From Alphaproteobacteria bacterium (lineage in GTDB: Bacteria > Pseudomonadota > Alphaproteobacteria > 16-39-46 > JABJFC01), in contig JABJFC010000058.1 in the NCBI GenBank assembly GCA_018662925.1, positions 1 through 35,148 of the forward strand: 35,148 nucleotides of DNA, in the 5' to 3' direction. Under the pieces are notes generated by a model. The model was not told the DNA's origin. It made no database searches and was given only the letters and a program-made list of their open reading frames with translations. This document shows, one piece after another, positions 17,601 to 32,600 of this stretch. A program made the position numbers and the translations under genes. Within the stretch, counting starts at the first letter, position 1. Each line of letters begins with the position of its first letter.

Positions 17601-20600
17601 GAACCACGCAATGAGATAGAGCAAGACCTTTGTCTTATCTGGCAAGAAATTCTAGGGCTCAATAAAATTGGAATCCACGACAATTTTTTTGAAATTGGTG
17701 GCCATTCACTTTTAGCTACACAAATTATTTCTCGCCTCCGTTCACAGTTCCAATTGGAACTTTCTCTGCGGGATATCTTTGAATATCCCACTATTTCAGT
17801 CTTCGCTACGCTGATCACCCAATCCCTTAGAAACCCAAAGGACCTAAATGTTCCCCCCATTTTACCAGCTACCCCCCAAGACCTCTTTCCTCTGTCATTC
17901 GCCCAACAACGTCTTTGGTTTTTAGAAGAACTAACTCCTAATTCTTCGGTTTATAATATTCCTATGGTATTTGAATTATCTGGGCCTCTTAATATTTTAG
18001 CACTACATAAGGCTTTTCAAAAAATCATCCAAAGACATAGTAGCCTTAGAACTTTTTTTATAAAAAAAGATGGAGTGCCCTTTCAAAAAATTCTAGCAGA
18101 TCTGGACCCTTTCGAGTTAGTTGATCTCAATGATACAGAAAATCTAGAAGATCATCTCTCTAGCATAAAGCATAAACATGCCCACATAAGGTTTGACCTT
18201 TCTAAAGGACCCCTTCTGCAGCTCACACTCTTAAAAGCAGGTCCAGAAAAAAATTTCCTCTTTATTACTATGCATCATATTATCAGTGATGGTTGGTCCG
18301 TTGGAATCTTCAATCAAGAACTTTCAATTCTCTATAGGGCCTATATTTCAGACCAAGATATAGAATTGCCTTTACTAGCTATTCAATACACAGACTTCAC
18401 CCTCTGGCAACACGCTTGGCTCCAGGGAAAAACTCTGCAAAAACAACTTACATATTGGCAGGAAAAGCTAAAAAACCTACCCGACTCGTTAAACCTTCCA
18501 GCAGACTTTCCTCGACCAAAAACTCTTTCTTACAAGGGAAAAAGATACCAGCATCTCCTCAATAAAGATCTTAGCTTAAAGGTCAAATCCCTCTGCCTAG
18601 AAGAAAATGTTTCCACCTATATGTTCCTGCTCACTACATTTAATGTGCTACTTCATAAATACAGTGGGGATGAAGATATTATTGTTGGATCCCCCATTTC
18701 TAACCGCACCCACAAAGATATCGAAGGTCTTATTGGATTCTTTGTAAACACTATTGTCTTTCGATCTAAGATATTATCCCATAGCATCTTTTATAATTTG
18801 CTGCTTGACCTGAAAGAACAATCTCTCACAGCTTACCGGTATCAAGATATCCCTTTTGAACAGCTTGTAGATCACCTAAACATTGAACGCTCTCTAAACA
18901 AAAACCCTATATTCCAAATGCGATTTGTTTATCAGAAGCAATCAGGAGAAACATTAGACCTTGAAGGAATTTCTTCACAGCCTATTCACACAGATTACGA
19001 AGCTTCTAAATTTGACCTCTTGCTACATATTTATGAGAAAAAAAACTCTGATTTTTCCATTTCTGTTGAATACATGTCAGATCTCTATAAAGACGAAACT
19101 ATTAAGAGATTTGCACATAACTATGAAGCTCTTCTGGAAAGCATTGTCTCAGACCTACACACACCTATTCATAGGTTAAATATATTGCCTCAAAAAGAAC
19201 AAAGCTTACTTTTCAATACTTGGAACAACACGTCTAAAAAACATGATGAATCTCTATTCGTTCATAATCTATTTGAAGAACAGGTACAAAAAAATCCTGA
19301 CCGTATTGCTCTTGTTTTTAAAAACCAGCACGTCACATATGAACAGCTCAATCAATGGGCGAATAAATTATCCCACTACTTGAAAGAACAGGGAGCAGCA
19401 CCAGAAACCTTTGTCGCCATCCTAATGGATCGAAGTATTGATTTTGTTGTCTCACTAATCGCCGTCTTAAAAACAGGCGGCGCATACCTTCCTCTTGATC
19501 CTAGTTTACCACCCCAGAGACTCAGTTATATTTTAAATGATTCAGCTCCTAGCCTGATTCTTTCTAACAAAGAACAACCTTCTTATATCCAAGAAAATAC
19601 CTTTGTAAATATTTCTACATTAAATCTTACAACCGAGCCCAATAACAACCCTCTCCATCAATTGCATCACCATAACCCCATCTATCTTATTTATACATCA
19701 GGCACGACTGGAAAACCAAAGGGAGTTATAGTTTCCCATGGAGCCTTGTCCAATTATGCTAAGGCAATTCTTAAGAAAATATCAGCTGCCTCTCAGATAG
19801 GTTATTGCAGCAACCCCTCTACCGATCTCGGAAACACCACCCTCTTTGCAAGCCTCATAGGAGGGAAGACCCTTCATATATTCTCTGAAGGAGAAGAGTT
19901 AGATTCCCAAATTTTCTTAGAAAAAGTGCTTGAAAAACGTCTTAATCTTATAAAGCTTACACCTTCCCATCTCCAGATTCTTTCTGAAAAATTGTCCAGT
20001 GCAACTTCTCATGCAGCACAATACTTTAAAAATAATATGCTCTGCGTTGTTGGAGGAGAAGCTCTAAGTCCCAGTCTTATTAACGCAAGGGATACAATTA
20101 ACCATTATGGCCCCACCGAAACTTCCGTGGGCGTTACAACCTATGCCTGCAAAACAGAAGAGCTTGGGGGGGGAGTTCCCATTGGAAGCCCCCTACAAAA
20201 CATAAAAATCTATCTCCTTGATAGTGCCTCAAATCCTGTTCCTATAGGTGCTATCGGAGAAATTTACATTGCAGGAGATGGTCTTGCTCGAGGGTATCTC
20301 AATCAAGCTAGCCTCACAGCAGAAAAATTTATTGCTAACCCTTTTGCAACTCAAGAAGACATTAATACTTGCCAGAACCTCCGCCTCTATAAAACAGGAG
20401 ACTTAGGGAAATATCTCCCTGATGGAAACATCACTTTCTGTGGAAGAACGGATCATCAAGTTAAAATTAGAGGACATAGAATTGAGCTAGATGAAATTTC
20501 ATCACTCCTTCAAAATCATGAAGACTTACAAACCTGTACTGTAAAAATCCTAGAAGATGGCTCAATTGCGGCATATATAATCCCAGGAAGCTTTGAACCT

Positions 20601-23600
20601 ACAGAAACAGAACTTACAACCTATTTAGAACAGTTTCTCCCTAATTACATGGTTCCTTCCTCCTTCATTTTTTTGGATTGCTTCCCCCTCACTACTAGTG
20701 GAAAGATTGACTACAAAAAGCTTCCAACTCCAGACAAAGCTGGACATTCTTTAAAAGAAAAATATGTGGCTCCTCGCACTGAAATTGAGCAAGCCATTTG
20801 CCTCATTTGGCAAGAAGTTCTCGAACTGAAGCAAATTGGTGTTCATGATAACTTCTTTAAAATTGGTGGGCACTCTCTCTTAGCAACACAAATCATATCC
20901 CGCATTCGATCTCAGTTTCAGCTAGAGTTGCCCTTGCGGGACATTTTTGAATACCCCACTATCTCAACCTTCTCTACCCTTATTACTCAGTCCCTTAGAA
21001 ACCCAAAGGACCTAAACGTTCCACCAATTTTACCAGCACCACATCAAGCCCTCTTCCCCTTATCCTTTGCCCAGCAACGTCTTTGGTTCTTAGAAGAGCT
21101 TGATCCTAATGTTTCAGCGTACAATATTCCCATGGCACTTGAAATCTCTGGCCCCCTTAACATTCAAGCCCTTTCCAAAGCTCTAAAAGCAGTTATTCAA
21201 CGACACAATAGCCTAAGAACCGTCTTTATAAAAAAAAATGGAGTCCCTTTCCAAAAAATTCTCCCAACTATTGATTCTATTGAAACCGTAGAACTTACTG
21301 ATGCAAACGACATAAAAAATAGGCTCTCTCATATCAAGAAAGATCATGCCCATACAAAATTCAACCTTTCAGAAGGTCCCTTAATCCGAATCACCTGCTT
21401 AAAGGCCTCCTCAGAAAAAACATTCCTTTTTATTACACTGCACCATATTATTAGTGATGGATGGTCTATTGGAGTCTTCAACCAAGAACTCTCTTCTTTC
21501 TACAAAAAATATCTTCAAAAAAAAGACCCAGAGCCATTCTCCCTACCTATCCAATACACAGACTTTACTATCTGGCAACATTCTTGGCTTCAAGGAGATC
21601 CCTTGCAAAGACAATTGTCTTATTGGAAAAGCAAACTAGATTCTTTGCCAGATTCATCAAATTTTCCAACTGACTTCCCTCGGCCAAAGACGCTTTCTTA
21701 TAAGGGGGAAAGGTATAGATATGCCCTTAATAAAGAACTAAGTCTAAAAATTAAAAGTCTTTGCTTAGAGGAAAACATCTCTATCTATATGTTCCTCCTC
21801 ACTGCCTTTAATGTTCTTCTGCATAAATATAGCGGGGATGAAGATATTATTGTAGGAACACCCGTTGCCAACCGAAATCACAAAGACATTGAAGGACTGA
21901 TAGGATTTTTCGTAAATACTCTGGTTTTTCGATCCAATATCTCCCCACATAAAATTTTCTATGACCTGCTTCTTGATTTAAAAGAACAATCTCTTACAGC
22001 TTATCAGTACCAAGATGTTCCCTTTGAACAACTTGTAGACCATCTCAATATTGAGCGTGCCTTAAATAAAAATCCCATATTTCAAATCATGTTCATGATG
22101 CAAAATGCTAATGAATCCTCTCGGTTCCTAGAGCTTGGAGGGACAGAAATTTCCTATATGAGTCATGAGGAAAATATTGCTAAGTTTGACTTAGAAATCA
22201 TCGCTCATGAAGATCCAAAATCACAATGCATTGGCCTCACTATTGAGTACATGACAGATCTCTACAAGAGTGAAACTATTGAAAAATTTGCGGGTCATTA
22301 TAAATCCCTTTTAAAAGAAATCACTTTGAACCTGCAAGCGCCCGTCCACACCTTAAACATACTGCTTCAAAAAGAACAAAGCTTACTGCTCAATACCTGG
22401 AATGATACTAATGAAGAGTATGGTGAACTCCCTTTTGCACATAAACTATTTCAACAGCAAGCACAGAAAAATCCTGATCGTATTGCTCTTGTCTTTGATG
22501 GTAAGCACGTTACATATGAACAACTTAACCAACAAGCCAATAGATTAGCTCACTATCTAAAAGCAGAAGGAGTTGGTCCAGAAACCTTTGTAGCTGTTTT
22601 GATGGATCGAAGCGTTGATCTTATAGTATCCTTTCTAGCTATTCTCAAATCAGGAGGTGCCTATGTCCCTCTTGACCCTAATACACCAGTCACAAGAAAT
22701 TTATGGTTTCTTGAACAGGTAAAGCCTTCTGTGCTGATTTTAGGAGAAAATTACAGGAAAACATACACAGGAAAAATCAAAACGCCTGAAATATTTGCCA
22801 CTCAATTTCATCATAAAGAAAGTTTTGATCCCTCATTTAATGAAAATTTAAATCTTCTCCTTAACCCTCTTCACATAGCATATGTAATTTATACCTCAGG
22901 ATCAACTGGAACCCCCAAGGGGACAGCAGTCCATCACCTTGGCATGCATAATCATATCAAAAGTAAAATCAAAGATTTAAAAATTACAGCCCAAGATACG
23001 ATTGCTCAAACATCAACTCAAATTTTTGATATCTCAATTTGGCAAATGCTTACCTCCTTAACCCTTGGTGCAAAAGAAGTGATTTTTTCACAAAATGAAA
23101 TTCTTGATATTAAAATCTTTTCAAAGGTTTTTTCTCTAAGCAAAATCTCCATTTTAGAGCATGTGCCATCATATACAATTCTCTTCTTAGAAGAGTTAAA
23201 AGACAAAACAAAAAAAAGTCCTTTTCGCTATTTAAAACACTACATCGTAACAGGAGAAGCCTTAACGCCCCTTGTATGCAGCACATTGCTTGATACAGAT
23301 AAAAAACTGTGTATTGTAAATGCCTATGGACCAACAGAATGTTCTGATGACGTAACCCACTACTTTCTCACTTCCCACCCTGGAAAAGAATTTTCTATCC
23401 CCATAGGAAAGCCTATTAACAATACAAAGATCTATATCCTAGATAAGGCTCTAAGCCCTGTTCCCATTGGGATAGTTGGAGAAGTTTATATCGCAGGAAA
23501 TGGCCTTGCTAGAGGATATCTCAATCAACCTGATCTCACAGCAGATAGGTTCATTGCAAACCCTTTTGCCACTCAAGAAAATATCAATAACCCCCAAAAT

Positions 23601-26600
23601 CTTCGCCTCTACAAAACAGGAGACTTGGGAAAATATCTCCCAGATGGAAATATAGACTTCTGTGGCAGAATAGACCATCAGGTCAAAATCAGAGGATACA
23701 GAATTGAGCTGGGTGAAATTGAGCATGCACTTTCTGCTTCTTCCCTAGTACATCAAGCAATTGTTGTGGCTCACAAAGACACGAAAAATCAGGAGCTTCT
23801 CGCATACATTCTATTAACCCCCAAAACCTTAGAAGAACTCTCTCCTCTAGATAATAACAATTCCTCTGCTCTCACTGGCTCCTTAATGGGAAAGATCACA
23901 AAAGACCTTCGCCTGGAATTAGAAGCAACACTTCCTGACTATATGATGCCTGCCCATTTCATTTTCTTGAATGAATTTCCACTAACTTCCAATGGAAAAA
24001 TTGACCGAAAAAAACTTCCTGTTCCTGACAAATCAAAGCGAACTCTAGAACAAAACTATGTAGAGCCACGCAATGAGATAGAACAAAATCTTTGTCTTAT
24101 TTGGCAAGAAGTTCTAGGGCTCAATCGCATTGGAATCCACGACAACTTTTTTGAAATCGGTGGTCATTCTCTTCTAGCTACACAAATTATTTCTCGCCTC
24201 CATTCTCAGTTCCAATTAGAATTACCTCTACGGGATATCTTTGAGCACCCTACCATTTCGGCATTTTCTACACTCATCACCAAAGCCCTTAGAAACCCAA
24301 AGGACTTAAATATTCCGCCAATTTTACCCGCTAGCCCCCAAGATCTCTTTCCTCTGTCATTCTCTCAACAACGCCTTTGGTTTTTAGAGGAACTGACTCC
24401 TGATGCTTCAGTCTATAATATCCCCATAGCACTTGAACTATCGGGACTTATTGACATTCAAGCACTCACAAAAGCCTTCAAGAAGGTCATTCAACGGCAT
24501 GATAGCCTAAGAACCATCTTTATAGAAAAAGATGGAGTGCCCTTCCAAAAAGTTCTTCCTACCATTGACCCTATTGAAACAATAGAGTTGACTGATAAAA
24601 AAGACCTACAGAAGAAAATTTCTCAGACAAAAAAAGACCATTCTCAGACACGTTTTAATCTTTCTGAGGGGCCCTTAATTCGCATTACCATCTTAATGGT
24701 CTCTCCTGAAAAAACATTCCTCTTTATTACTATGCACCACATAATCAGTGATGGCTGGTCTATTGGAATTTTTAATCAAGAAATTTCAACTCTCTATAAA
24801 TCCTATCTGCTAAATCAAGAACCGGAATTGCCTCTATTAGCTATTCAATATACAGACTTTACCCTCTGGCAGCACACTTGGCTCCAGGAAAAAACTCTAC
24901 AAAAGCAACTCACATATTGGCAAGATAAGCTAAAAAATCTACCCGACTCTTTAAATCTTCCAACAGATTTTCCTCGCCCAAAAACCCTTTCTTATAAGGG
25001 AAAAAGATTTAAATACCCCCTCAATAAAGACCTTAGCTTGAAGATAAAATTCCTCTGCTTGGAAGAAAATGTTTCAACCTATATGTTCCTGCTCACTGCC
25101 TTTAATGTGCTTCTTCATAAATATAGTGGTGATGAAGATATTATTGTAGGAACACCTATTGCCAATCGAGCTCAAAAAGAACTCGAGGAGCTCATTGGTT
25201 TTTTTATAAATACCCTAGTATTTCGATCCAACGTGTCACCCCATAGAACTTTTCATGGTTTATTGCAGGACATAAAGGCACAGTCTCTCTCAGCCTACCA
25301 GTATCAAGATGTTCCTTTTGAGCAACTTGTAGATCATTTAAATATTGAGCGATCTCTAAACAAAAATCCTATATTCCAAGTGCGTTTTGTGTATCAAAAA
25401 CAAACTGGAGACAACCTAACATTTGAAGGAACTTCTTCACAACCTATTCACACAGAGCATGAGTCTGCTAAATTTGATTTTTTGCTACACATCTATGAGC
25501 AAACTGATTCCTCCTTTTCTATTTCTGTTGAGTACATGACAGATCTCTATAGAGACGAAACTATTACCCAGTTTGCACAACACTATGAAACTCTCCTAAA
25601 AAGCATTGTCTCAGAACTGCACACACCTATTCATAGGTTAAATATATTGCCTCAAAAAGAGCAAACCTTACTTCTCAACACATGGAATAATACCGCTAAA
25701 AAGCATGGTAATTTTCTATTCGTTCATAAACTATTTGAACAACAAGCACAGAAAAATCCTGATCATATTGCTCTTGTTTTTGAAAACCAGCAGATCACAT
25801 ATAAACAGCTCAATCAGCGGGCAAATAAATTATCCCATTACCTGAAAGAACAGGGAGCAGGGCCAGAAACTTTTATTGCCATCCTAATGGATCGAAGCAT
25901 CGATTTTTTTGTCTCGTTAATTGCCACCTTAAAAGCAGGCAGCGCATATATTCCTCTTGACCCTAACTTACCACCCCAGAGGCTTGCTTATATCTTAAAG
26001 GACAGCAATCCTCACCTGATTCTTTCTAACAAAGAACAGCCTTCTTATATCCAAGAAAATACCTTTGTGAACATTTCCACTTTGGGCCTTAGAACCCAAT
26101 CTCATGAATCTCCCTTGGTTCCACTGCATCCTCACAATCCCATCTATCTTATTTATACATCAGGCACGACTGGAAAACCAAAAGGAGTTATAATTTCCCA
26201 TGAAGCCTTATCCAATTATACTGAGGCAATTCTTAAGAAAATATCAGCTGCCTCCCAGGTAGGTTACTGCAATGCTCCTTCTACCGATATCGGAAACACG
26301 ACTCTCTTCACAAGCCTCACAGGAGGAAAAACACTTCATATATTCTCTGAAGGAGAAGAGTTAGACTCCCAAATTTTCTTAGAAAAAGTGTTTGAAAAAC
26401 GTCTTGATCTTCTAAAACTTACACCCTCCCACCTCCAGATTCTTTCTGAAAAACTTTCCAGTGCGACTTCCCTCATGACAGAGTATTTTAAAAAGCATAT
26501 GACCTGCATTATAGGAGGAGAGGAACTAAAATCCAGCCTCATCCACGCAAAGAAGACAATCAACCATTATGGCCCCACCGAAACTTCTGTAGGTGTCACG

Positions 26601-29600
26601 ACCTATGCCTGTAAAGAAGAAGAAACTGGGCAAATAATACCCATTGGAAATCCCTTACAAAACACAAGGATTTACCTTCTTGATATTTCCCTGAATCCTG
26701 TTCCTATAGGTGTTATCGGAGAAATTTATATTGCAGGAAATGGCCTTGCTCGAGGATATCTTAACCAACCCAATCTCACAGCAAAAAAATTTATTGCTAA
26801 CCCTTTTGCAACTCAGGAAGACATTGGCACTTGCCAGAACCTCCGCCTCTATAAAACAGGAGATTTAGGGAAGTACCTCCCTGATGGAAACATTACTTTC
26901 TGTGGCAGAATGGATCATCAAGTTAAAATTAGAGGACATAGAATTGAGTTAGGGGAGATTGAATCTCTCCTCCAAAGTCATGAAGACCTGAAGGCCTGCA
27001 GTGTAACAGCCCTAGAAAATCGCTCAATTGCAGCATACATAATCCCAGGAGATTTTGAGCCTACAGAAACAGAACTCATATCTTATTTAGAGAGTAAGCT
27101 TCCTGCCTATATGGTGCCTGCCCATTTCATCTTCTTAAGTGAGTTTCCCCTAACTTCTAGCGGAAAAATTGATTACAAACGACTTCCAAACCCAGATAAA
27201 TCAGAGCGCTCTTTAGAGGAAAAATATGTAGCCCCTCGCAATGAAGTTGAACAAGAGCTTTGTCTCATCTGGCAAAAGGTTCTCAAACTGAGGCAAATTA
27301 GCATTCACGATAATTTCTTTAAAATCGGCGGGCATTCTCTCTTAGCAACACAAATAATTTCTCGCGTCCGATCCCAGTTTCAAGTGGAATTACCTCTGCG
27401 AGATATTTTTGAATACCCGACCATATCAACCTTCTCCACGCTCATTAGTCAGTCTCTTAGAAACCCAAAAGACCTAAATGTTCCACCAATTTTGCCAGCA
27501 CCCTCTCAAGAGCTCTTCCCCCTGTCCTTTGCCCAGCAACGCCTTTGGTTTCTAGAAGAGCTGAGCCCTGATGTATCAGCTTATAACATTTCCATGGCAC
27601 TTGAAATCTCTGGCCCTCTTAATATTCAGGCCCTTGCCAAGGCTCTGAAGGTAATTATTCAAAAACACAATAGCTTAAGAACCGTCTTTATAAAAAAAGA
27701 CGGAATCCCCTTCCAAAAGATTCTAGAAGATATTGATCCTATTGAAACCATAGAACTGACTGATACAGATGACATAAAAAACAGACTGTCTGAAGTAAAA
27801 AGAGAACATACCCATATAAAATTCAACCTTTCAGACGGACCATTAATCCGTATTACTATCTTAAAGGCTTCTCCAGAAAAAACTTTTCTCTTTCTTACCC
27901 TACACCATATTATTAGTGATGGATGGTCCATTGGAGTATTCAATCAAGAACTATCTTCTCTCTATAAAAGCTATCTTCAAAAACAAAATTTAGAATTATC
28001 TCCACTACCTATCCAATATACAGACTTTACTATCTGGCAACGTTCTTGGCTCCAAGGGAAATCCCTGCAAAGGCAATTGACTTACTGGCAAAATAAACTA
28101 GATGGTTTGCCAGACTCTTCAAACCTTCCAACCGACTTTCCTCGACCTAAAACACTGTCCTATAAGGGAGGAAAATATGGCTATAAAATTAATAAAGACT
28201 TGAGTCTGAAAATTAAAAAACTTTGTTTGGAGCAAGGCATCTCCACCTATATGTTCCTCCTCACTGCTTTTAATGTACTGCTTCATAAATATAGTGGGGA
28301 GGAAGACATTATTGTGGGAACTCCTATTGCCAATCGAAACCACAAGGATATCGAAGAACTCATTGGATTCTTTGTGAATACTCTAGTGTTTCGATCTAGT
28401 GTGTCACCTCACAAAACCTTCCATGACTTGCTTCTTGATTTGAAAGAACAATCCCTCACAGCCTATCAGTATCAAGATGTTCCCTTTGAGCAACTTGTAG
28501 ACCATCTCAATATTGAGCGTGCCCTAAATAAAAATCCCATATTTCAGGTCATGTTCATGATGCGAAATGCCAACGAATCCTCTCGTTTCTTAGAACTTGA
28601 AGGAACAGACATTTCCTATCTAAATCGTGAAGAAAATATTGCTAAGTTTGACTTAGAAATTACGACCCATGAAGACCAAAAGTCACAATGCATTGGCCTA
28701 TCTGTTGAGTATATGACAGATCTCTATAAGCACAAAACAATCGAGAGGCTAACTCAACACTATGAAACTCTCCTGAAGGACATTGTCTCAAATATACAGG
28801 CTCCTGTTCATACCTTAAATATACTGTCCCAAAAGGAACAAATTTTCCTTCTGCACGCTGGGAATAATACTGCTGAAAAGTATGATGAATATCCTTTTGT
28901 ACATAAAATATTTGAACAACAGGCACAAAAAAATCCTGATCGAATTGCCCTTGTCTTTGATGACCAACACATTACATACGCACAGCTTAATCAACGCTCA
29001 AATCAATTGGCTCATTATCTAAAGGCACAAGGAGTTGGACCTGAAAAATTTGTGGGCATTCTAATGGAACAAAAAATTGATTTGATAGTTTCCTTGCTAG
29101 CCACGATCAAAGCAGGAGGCGCCTATGTCCTCCTTGACCCTAAATTACCGCCTCAAAGGCTTAACTATATATTGAAAGATGCGACTCCCCTTCTGATCCT
29201 TTCTAATAAAGAACGCCCTTCACACCTACAAGAAGGTGAAGTTGTAAACATTTCTACCTTAGACTTCTCAGCTCAACCTAATGAAATTCCCTTGATTCAA
29301 CTACACCCCCACAACCCCATTTATCTTATCTATACATCAGGCACGACTGGAAAACCAAAGGGAGTTATAATCTCCCACAGAGCTCTTTCCAATACAATGT
29401 GTAGCAAGAGCTTTAGAGAGGCAATAAAAAACTCAAAATCCATCTTAAATATTACAAATCTTTCTTTTGATATTTTTAATTTAGAAATCTATCTGCCCCT
29501 TATATATTGCAAAAAATTGCTTCTTCACAATAAGAACAAGGAGGCCCTTGAATCAATAATTACAAAACAAAAAATTGACTTCATTCAAATCACACCCTCC

Positions 29601-32600
29601 CATCTTCAATCTCTTGCGGAAAATATTTCCTCAAAAAGTTTGAAAAAAATATCTATTTTATGTGGGGGAGAAGCCGTCACAAAATCATTACGGAAAAATA
29701 TCCTAAACTCCCTTTCTTCTATAGTCTATGGACCAACAGAAACGACAATTTGGTCAACTAAAACACAGGACAACTCCATCTCTGAGAACAATGCTATAGG
29801 AAAACCTATTAGTAATACGAAGGTCTATATATTAGATAAACATCTGAATCCTGTCCCCATTGGAGTGGTTGGAGAGATCTATATTGCCGGAGTTGGACTA
29901 GCCCGTGGGTATGCAAATCAACCTGATCTTACAGCAGATAAATTCATTGCAAACCCTTTTATAATCGAAGAAGACATCAAAAATTCTGAGAACCTACGCC
30001 TCTATAAAACAGGCGACTTGGGGAAATATCTTCTAGACGGCAGTATGGAGTTCTGTGGTAGAGTAGACGATCAAATAAAAATTAGGGGTCATAGAATAGA
30101 GCTTGGAGAAATCGAGCACGCCATTTCTGCTTCCTCTTTAGTGAGCCGAGCAATTACTCTCTCCCCTCAGGATAACAATAACCAAAAGCTCATTGCCTAT
30201 CTAACCTTAACTCAAGAAGGCCTAAACTCTCTCTCTCTTCCAAGGGGAACAACGCCCTATATTCTTACCGGCCCCTCCATTGGGAGATTAGCAGATACAC
30301 TACGCATGGAATTAAAACAATCTCTTCCCGACTATATGATTCCTAGCCACTTCATTTTCTTGAGGGAATTTCCCCTAACTCCTAATGGAAAAATTGACCG
30401 AAAAAAACTTCCTGTTCCTGATAAATCAATGAGCTCTCTAGCTCAAGAATATGTAGCCCCTCGCAATGAGATAGAACAAACTCTTTGTGCTATCTGGAAA
30501 GAGGTATTAGGACTCAACCAAATTGGCATCCATGATAACTTCTTTAAAATCGGTGGCCATTCGCTTTTAGCTACACAAATAATCTCCCGAATCCAGCCTC
30601 ACTTTCAGGTGGAGTTGCCCCTCCGGGATATCTTTGATAACCCTAACATCTCAAGTCTTTCCTCCCTTATTACCCAATACCTTAAAGACTCAAAGAAATT
30701 TCAAATCCCTTCTATTGTCCCTGCACCACCCCAAGAGCTCTTTCCTCTTTCCTTTGCCCAGCAACGACTTTGGTTTCTAGAAGAATTAAACCCTACTGTT
30801 TCAGTTTATAACATTCCCATGGTACTAGAAATATCGGGAAGTCTTGATGTTCAAGCCCTTACTAAGGCCTTAAAAATAATTATTCAAAGACATGATTCCC
30901 TCAGAACTGTCTTTATAAAAAAAGATGGTATACCCTTCCAGAAAATTCTTCCCACTATTGATCCTATTGAAATAATAGAAATCACTGATACAAATGATCT
31001 GAAAAAGAAAATTTCTCAAACTAAAGAAGATCATTCCCCTACACGATTTAATCTTTCTGAAGGCCCTTTGATTCGCGTTTCCATCTTAAAAGCCTCCCCA
31101 GAAAAAACCTTTCTCTTCATCACCCTCCACCATATTATCAGTGATGGCTGGTCTATTGGAGTTTTCAATCAAGAACTCTCATTTCTCTACAAAACCTATC
31201 TTTTAAAAAACAACCAAAAATTACCCGCCCTTCCTATTCAGTATACAGACTTTACTATCTGGCAAAATTCTTGGCTTCAAGGCTCTCCTCTGCAGAAACA
31301 GCTTTCTTATTGGAAAAACAAACTAGACAACCTACCAGACTCATTGAATCTTTTAACTGATTTCCCTCGACCAAAAATTCTTTCCTATAAAGGAAAAAGA
31401 TATAGATGCATTCTTAGCAAAGAACTGAGCGCAAAAATCAAAACTCTCTGTCTAGAAGAAAGTATCTCCACCTATATGTTTCTATTCACTGCCTTTAATG
31501 TGCTTCTTCATAAGTATAGTGGAGACGAAGATATCATTGTGGGGACGCCCATTGCTAACCGGACTCACAAAGATATTGAAAGCCTGATTGGATTCTTTGT
31601 AAATACATTGGTATTCCGATCTAATGTATCCCCTTACAAAACGTTCCATGAATTATTGCTTGATTTAAAAGAACAATCTCTTGCAGCCTATCAGTATCAA
31701 GATATTCCTTTTGAGAAGCTCGTTGACCACCTCAATGTTGAGCGCTCTCTAGATAAAAATCCTATCTTTCAAGTCATGTTTATGATGCGAAACGATAGAG
31801 ACTTTGCCCAACCCTTAGTTCTTGAAGGAACAAATGTTTCTTATATGCATAATGAAAATAATATTTCTAAATTTGACCTAGAAGTCGTTGCCCATGAAAA
31901 TCCAGAATCACAATGTATTGGTTTGACTTTTGAATACATGACAGACCTGTACAAAGATGAAACAATTGAAAGGCTCTCGCAACACTATGAAACTCTCCTA
32001 AAAAATACTATCTCCAACCTAAAAACACCAGTTCATTCCTTAAGTGTCTTGCCTCAGAAAGAACAAGCCTTAATTCTCAAAACCTGGAACAACACTATTG
32101 AAAATTATGCTGGACCAGCCTTCATCTACGAGATTTTTGAACAACAAACCCTAAAGACCCCAGATCGCATTGCTCTTGTCTTTGACAATCAGCATATCAG
32201 TTACACTCTATTAAACGAGAAGGCAAATCAACTGGCTCATTATTTAAAAGAGCAAGGAGTTGGACCAGAAATCTTTGTAGCTGTCCTAATGGATCGAAGC
32301 ATTGACCTTGTAATCTCCTTGTTGGCAATCCTCAAGGCAGGAGGTGCCTATGTTCCCCTTGACCCTAATCTGCCACCCCAAAGACTTAACTATATCTTAA
32401 AGGACGCATCTCCTCTCCTGATTCTTTCAAATGAGAAATGCCCCCCTCACATACAAGAAAGTATATTTATTTCTACTCCTTCCCTAAATCTGGAAAAGTA
32501 CTCCAAAAAAAATCTACCCACTCTGCTGAATCCACAAAACCCCATCTATCTTATCTATACATCAGGCACGACTGGAAAGCCCAAAGGTGTAGTAGGAGTG

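Noticed and set aside
16938-29142. Repeat array or CRISPR
   Set aside because: The repetition is that of NRPS modules kept in reading frame. There are no short direct repeats with spacers.
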